A stretch of DNA of 10,207 bases from the NCBI GenBank assembly GCA_031552735.1, contig JAVBMF010000056.1:1-10207 (forward strand). Direction: 5' to 3'. The stretch is from JAVBUY01 sp031552735. Lineage in GTDB: Bacteria > Bacillota > Clostridia > Christensenellales > Aristaeellaceae. Below are positions 7,188 to 10,207 of this stretch, piece by piece. The notes beneath the pieces were generated by a model. It was not told the origin of the DNA and did not search any database. It saw only the letters and a list, made by a program, of their open reading frames with translations. Position numbers and translations under genes: made by a program. Positions within the stretch are counted from its first letter, which is position 1. Each line of letters begins with the position of its first letter.

Positions 7188-7216
7188 AGTATACCATGAT
7201 GCGTAAAAGATGATAA
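7188..7216 (-). promoter_or_regulatory. Promoter of the caspase-family gene
   Basis: On the minus strand: -35 TTATCA (7211-7216; 4 of 6 matches), a 17-bp spacer, and -10 TATACT (7188-7193; 5 of 6) preceded by TGG, which makes it an extended -10. Transcription should start near 7181, about 36 nt before the ATG. Confidence 0.68.
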
Positions 7217-7230
7217 GTGCTTATTGTCAT

Positions 7231-7264
7231 AAAAATAACAATAGACAAACGATATCTATTGTTA
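7231..7264 (-). terminator. AT-rich hairpin with U tract after the LRR-like gene
   Basis: A perfect 10-bp inverted repeat (TAACAATAGA at 7236-7245 and TCTATTGTTA at 7255-7264, 9-nt spacer) is followed on the minus strand by TTTTT (7231-7235). That layout fits an intrinsic terminator for the gene ending at 7328, about 64 nt upstream. The stem has few G/C pairs, so it would be weak. The repeat also lies just upstream of the caspase promoter and could be a protein-binding operator instead. Confidence 0.5.
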
Positions 7265-7327
7265 GACGCGCATGCGCGCCGTTTGGTTTGCGGCGGGGCA
7301 GTTTTTTTCGGTGCGTGGTTGCACGCG

Positions 7328-8146
7328 CTATTCTGCCCGATACTGTTGCACGAGCCGCTCGAACTGCTCGACGTATCGCCGGATGCGCGCGGCATCGGTG
7401 GAGGAGGCCAGCAGCGGCTTGCGCTTGCCGCAAATCAGCGTGTCTTTGGGCAGCAGCAGTTCTGCGCTTACAGGGATGTATGGGCGCAGCGAGTGCCCCT
7501 GCAGATGGGGGCAATGCGCCACAATGCGCGCGATGTCTTCCGTAGTGTACGCGTTGGGTGCAAAGTCCAAATACCGCAAAGTGGGGATGTGCCAATAGAT
7601 GGAAATATCCGGGTCAAAAATAGCCTTGCCGCCAAAGGAGAATGATTCGAGGCGGGTGTGCGGCAGCGGCTGTATGTCCGTGAGGGTGGAGGCGCTTTCG
7701 ATCAAGTCGCCAAAGCGAAGATGTCGCAGCACCGGCGCGGTCTGGACACCTTCGAGGGTGTGCAGCTTGGTGAAGTCGTTGAGAACCAGCCCGGCCAAGC
7801 ACTTGTTGCCCGACATGTCCCACAGCGCGGTCGCCTGCTGGTTGTGGAAGAAGGAAAGCAGCACAACCTGATCCAGCGTCGCCAGCGGCGACAGATCGCG
7901 GATGGCCTTGTTTTTGAAGAAATGGATATGCTTATAGCGGTGCGCGTACTTGCGGATAAAGTATTCGAAGGTATCCTGTCGCAGGCCGGAAATCATCACA
8001 TCGTCGATTTCGCCACACGCTTCGAGTTGATCGATCTCTTCAATGGCAACCTTTCCGCCGCCAATGTCCATGTTCTTCTGATGGATATGGACGCACCGCG
8101 GCGGCATGGACGCTGGCCTGTGCTGCGAAAACTCCTCGTATGTCAT
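7328..8146 (-). CDS. Leucine-rich-repeat-like conserved protein of unknown function
   Basis: The function is unknown. The 272-residue protein has no signal peptide or membrane segment and should be cytosolic. The N-terminal third carries MISGLRQDTFEYFIRKY (51-67) and HIHFFKNKAIRDLSPL (73-88). The middle (about 85-200) has irregular leucine-rich-repeat-like spacing, for example ALWDMSGNKCLAGLVLNDF (107-125), then LHTLEGV, VLRHLRFGD, LESFSFGG and TLRYLDFAPN, separated by about 20-25 residues. I recall similar unannotated LRR-like proteins in many bacteria, but cannot confirm this here. The C terminus is charged and helical. The ATG at 8146 follows AGAGGTGAG (8152-8160). It lies downstream of groEL but behind a strong terminator, so it is probably expressed separately. 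A TGCTAAAAT sequence at 8168-8176 could be its -10, although that would leave a leader of only about 15 nt. Protein or ligand binding by the repeat surface is a general LRR property, not shown here. Confidence 0.83.
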   Translation of the reverse strand: MTYEEFSQHRPASMPPRCVHIHQKNMDIGGGKVAIEEIDQLEACGEIDDVMISGLRQDTFEYFIRKYAHRYKHIHFFKNKAIRDLSPLATLDQVVLLSFFHNQQATALWDMSGNKCLAGLVLNDFTKLHTLEGVQTAPVLRHLRFGDLIESASTLTDIQPLPHTRLESFSFGGKAIFDPDISIYWHIPTLRYLDFAPNAYTTEDIARIVAHCPHLQGHSLRPYIPVSAELLLPKDTLICGKRKPLLASSTDAARIRRYVEQFERLVQQYRAE

Positions 8147-8186
8147 GGCGGCTCACCTCTTTTCTATATTTTAGCAGAGGAGGTGC

Positions 8187-8217
8187 AAAAAAGCGAGAGG
8201 CGTGCTGCCTCCCGCTT
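8187..8217 (-). terminator. Intrinsic terminator of groES-groEL
   Basis: On the minus strand GCGGGAGGC (8207-8215) pairs with GCCTCTCGC (8193-8201) as a 9-bp stem with one G-U pair and a 5-nt loop, followed directly by six T (8187-8192). It lies about 40 bp after the groEL stop codon and is a textbook rho-independent terminator. Confidence 0.92.
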
Positions 8218-8257
8218 GGGGGGAATGACTGTGTGTTTGTGGCCATCGGCCGTTTTC

Positions 8258-9889
8258 TTAGTACATGCCGCCCATGCCGCCACCCTGCGGCATCGCCGGG
8301 GCCGGGTTCTTCTCCGGCAGGTCGGCGACCAGCGATTCGGTGGTGAGCACCAGCGCCGCCACCGACGCCGCGTTTTGCAGCGCGAAACGGGTGACCTTGG
8401 TCGGGTCAATGATGCCGCGCGTCACCATGTCGACATACTCGCCCTTGAGCGCGTCGTAGCCATAGCCGGGCTTGTCGCTCTTCTTGATGTTCTCGACGAT
8501 CACCGAGCCCTCGATGCCCGCGTTCGTAGCGATCTGGCGGATCGGCTCTTCCAGCGCGCGCAGGATAATCTGCACGCCGGTCTTGGCATCGCCGGTGTGC
8601 TTGGCCAGTTCGCCAGCCACGCGGCTCAGCACCGCCAGCAGCGCGGTGCCGCCGCCGGGCACGATGCCCTCTTCCACAGCGGCGCGGGTCGCGGCCAGCG
8701 CGTCCTCAATGCGCAGCTTGCGCTCTTTCATCTCCACCTCGGTAGCGGCGCCGACCGAGATCACCGCCACGCCACCGGCCAGCTTGGCCAGACGCTCTTG
8801 CAGCTTCTCTTTGTCGTAATCGCTGGTCGTGTCCTCGATCTGCGCACGGATCGAATGAATGCGCGCCTTGATCTCGTTGGCATCCCCGCCGCCCTCGACG
8901 ATGGTGGTGTTTTCTTTGTCCACCTTGACCTGGCGGGCTTTGCCCAGCATGTCGATGGTGGCGTCCTTGAGCTCCAGACCCAGCTCCTCGGTGATGACCT
9001 GGCCGCCGGTGAGGATCGCGATGTCCTGCAGCATGGCCTTGCGGCGATCGCCAAAGCCCGGGGCCTTGACCGCGACGCACGTGAAGGTGCCGCGCAGCTT
9101 GTTGAGGATCAGCGTGGCCAGCGCCTCGCCTTCGACATCCTCGGCGATGATCAGCATCTTTTTGCCGGACTGCACGACCTGCTCCAAGATGGGCAGGATT
9201 TCCTGAATGTTGGAAATCTTCTTGTCGGTGATGAGGATCATCGGCTGATCGAGCACCGCTTCCATCTTGTCGGTGTCCGTCACCATGTAGCTGGAGGCAT
9301 AGCCGCGGTCAAACTGCATGCCCTCGACCACGTTCAGCTCGGTCTTCATGGTCTTGGCTTCCTCGACCGAGATCACGCCGTCGTTGCAGACCTTCTCCAT
9401 CGCGTCGGAGATCAGCTGGCCGATCGTCTCGTCGCCAGCGGAGATCGCCGCGACCTGCGCAATGGCCTGCTTGTTGCCGATGGGTTTCGAAAGCTCCTTC
9501 AGCCCCTCGACGGCGGTATCCACAGCGGCCTCGATGCCGCGCTTTAACACCATCGGGTTGGCGCCGGCGGCTAGGTTTTTCAGGCCCTCGCGCACCATGG
9601 CCTGCGCCAGCAGCGTCGCGGTGGTGGTGCCATCGCCCGCCATGTCGTTGGTCTTGGTCGCCACTTCCTTGACAAGCTGCGCGCCCATGTTCTCAAAGGC
9701 GTCCTCCAACTCGATCTCCTTGGCGATGGTCACGCCGTCGTTGGTGATCAGCGGCGCGCCAAACTTCTTATCCAGCACCACGTTGCGCCCCTTGGGGCCC
9801 AGCGTAATTTTGACGGTATCGGCCAGAATATTGATGCCCTTTTCCAGTGCGCGGCGAGCTTCCTCGCCGGTCAGAATCTGCTTAGCCAT
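8258..9889 (-). CDS. groEL: Chaperonin GroEL (Hsp60)
   Basis: GroEL forms the double-ring ATP-dependent folding chamber in the cytoplasm and works with the GroES lid. The protein is full length at 543 residues (E. coli 548). Visible marks are the nucleotide loop LGPKGRNVVLDKKFGAP (30-46), Asp51 in TNDGVT, Asp86 in AGDGTTTAT, and Asp396 in the RIEDALAATRAAVEEG region, corresponding to E. coli Asp52, Asp87 and Asp398. The apical segment includes KISNIQEILPILEQV, and the C-terminal tail is a short GGGMGGMY. The ATG at 9889 has AAGGAGG (9898-9904) 8 nt upstream. It follows groES by 33 bp in the standard two-gene operon and is closed by the terminator at 8187-8217. Heat control, for example by HrcA/CIRCE, would act upstream of groES and is outside the window. 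Nothing in the sequence is aberrant. Confidence 0.99.
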   Translation of the reverse strand: MAKQILTGEEARRALEKGINILADTVKITLGPKGRNVVLDKKFGAPLITNDGVTIAKEIELEDAFENMGAQLVKEVATKTNDMAGDGTTTATLLAQAMVREGLKNLAAGANPMVLKRGIEAAVDTAVEGLKELSKPIGNKQAIAQVAAISAGDETIGQLISDAMEKVCNDGVISVEEAKTMKTELNVVEGMQFDRGYASSYMVTDTDKMEAVLDQPMILITDKKISNIQEILPILEQVVQSGKKMLIIAEDVEGEALATLILNKLRGTFTCVAVKAPGFGDRRKAMLQDIAILTGGQVITEELGLELKDATIDMLGKARQVKVDKENTTIVEGGGDANEIKARIHSIRAQIEDTTSDYDKEKLQERLAKLAGGVAVISVGAATEVEMKERKLRIEDALAATRAAVEEGIVPGGGTALLAVLSRVAGELAKHTGDAKTGVQIILRALEEPIRQIATNAGIEGSVIVENIKKSDKPGYGYDALKGEYVDMVTRGIIDPTKVTRFALQNAASVAALVLTTESLVADLPEKNPAPAMPQGGGMGGMY

Positions 9890-9922
9890 AGTGGATTCCT
9901 CCTTGCAAATGCTTGTTTTGTG

Positions 9923-10207
9923 TTACTCGACGACTGCCAGGATGTCGTTCTGACGGACAATGATCAGCTCCTGGCCATCGATCTTGACCTCGGTACCGGC
10001 GTACTTCGAATAAATCACCTTCTGGCCGACCTTGACCTGCATGGTGATCTCCTTGCCATCGACGACGCCGCCAGGGCCAACGGCCAGTACCTCGGCCATC
10101 TGCGGCTTTTCCTTGGCCGCGCCGGGCAGCACGATGCCGGACTTGGTGGTTTCCTCGGCTTCGATGTTCTTGATGACGACGCGGTCGCTGAGGGGTTTGA
10201 CGTTCAT
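9923..10207 (-). CDS. groES: Co-chaperonin GroES (Hsp10)
   Basis: GroES is the heptameric lid that caps GroEL during the ATP-driven folding cycle in the cytoplasm. The gene encodes 94 residues, the normal length. It opens with VKPLSDRVVIK and has the mobile loop (about 16-33) with the hydrophobic tripeptide IVL (25-27) that docks onto GroEL. It then has EVLAVGPGG (39-47), the beta-hairpin region, and the C-terminal stretch ELIIVRQNDILAVVE. The ATG is the last three bases of the window, so the coding sequence is complete, but its ribosome site, promoter and any CIRCE operator lie beyond the edge. It is the first gene of the operon with groEL, 33 bp away. Confidence 0.99.
   Translation of the reverse strand: MNVKPLSDRVVIKNIEAEETTKSGIVLPGAAKEKPQMAEVLAVGPGGVVDGKEITMQVKVGQKVIYSKYAGTEVKIDGQELIIVRQNDILAVVE

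Noticed and set aside
7270..7325. GC-rich inverted repeats and a run of seven T near the end of the LRR-like gene, considered as a terminator
   Set aside because: The CGCCG/CGGCG stem is separated from the T run by six bases and points to the plus strand, where no gene ends. On the minus strand, the direction of the genes, no U tract follows a stem here.
8168..8176. TGCTAAAAT as the promoter of the LRR-like gene
   Set aside because: It matches an extended -10, but no -35 is present and the predicted start would put the ribosome site at the very 5' end of the mRNA. It is too weak to list as a feature.
7658..9547. Plus-strand reading frame of 629 codons opposite groEL and the LRR-like gene
   Set aside because: It lies antisense to the strongly supported groEL. 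Its composition (rich in His, Arg, Asp, Val, Leu, with low-complexity runs) is what a GC-rich antisense frame gives, and no family motif or ribosome site was seen.

Overview
The window is GC-rich bacterial DNA and looks chromosomal. It probably comes from a Firmicute of the class Clostridia. The basis is consensus AGGAGG-type ribosome binding sites, TATAAT and extended -10 promoters, a clostridial-style groES-groEL pair, and a CotH / DUF4956 / VTC-domain gene trio that is common in Clostridia. A genus cannot be named from the sequence alone. No insertion sequence, phage gene, CRISPR array, tRNA or rRNA was seen.

Right part (about 7328-10207, all minus strand): groES (complete, with its start codon at the window edge) and groEL form the chaperonin operon, closed by a strong hairpin-plus-U terminator at 8187-8217. 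Next comes a conserved leucine-rich-repeat-like protein of unknown function. The intergenic region after it (7146-7327) holds an AT-rich hairpin with a U tract, a likely terminator, and a good promoter for the next gene.

Middle (5622-7145 minus; 4681-5595 plus): a secreted caspase-fold (C14) peptidase with His111 and Cys159, a canonical EF-hand loop and a FlgD-like Ig domain at the C terminus. It converges, with only 26 bp between stop codons, on a patatin-fold protein whose nucleophile Ser, dyad Asp and oxyanion-loop residues have all been replaced. That protein is therefore probably a pseudoenzyme.

Left part (1-4575, minus strand): a promoter with a perfect extended -10 (4564-4574) drives an apparent three-gene operon. 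Its first gene is a 1054-residue membrane-anchored protein with three lamin-tail domains, a chitobiase/Fn3-like domain and a CotH kinase domain; it starts at TTG 4521. The second is a DUF4956 membrane protein. The third is a VTC-domain polyphosphate polymerase whose C terminus runs off the left edge. Together they suggest an envelope system that couples cytoplasmic polyphosphate synthesis, a membrane partner and extracytoplasmic protein phosphorylation. This joint role is inference, and the trio's function is not established.

The most unusual items are the catalytically dead patatin, the CotH/DUF4956/VTC operon with its multi-LTD kinase, and the secreted EF-hand caspase. Several very long antisense reading frames, such as one opposite groEL, are shadows produced by GC-rich codon usage.
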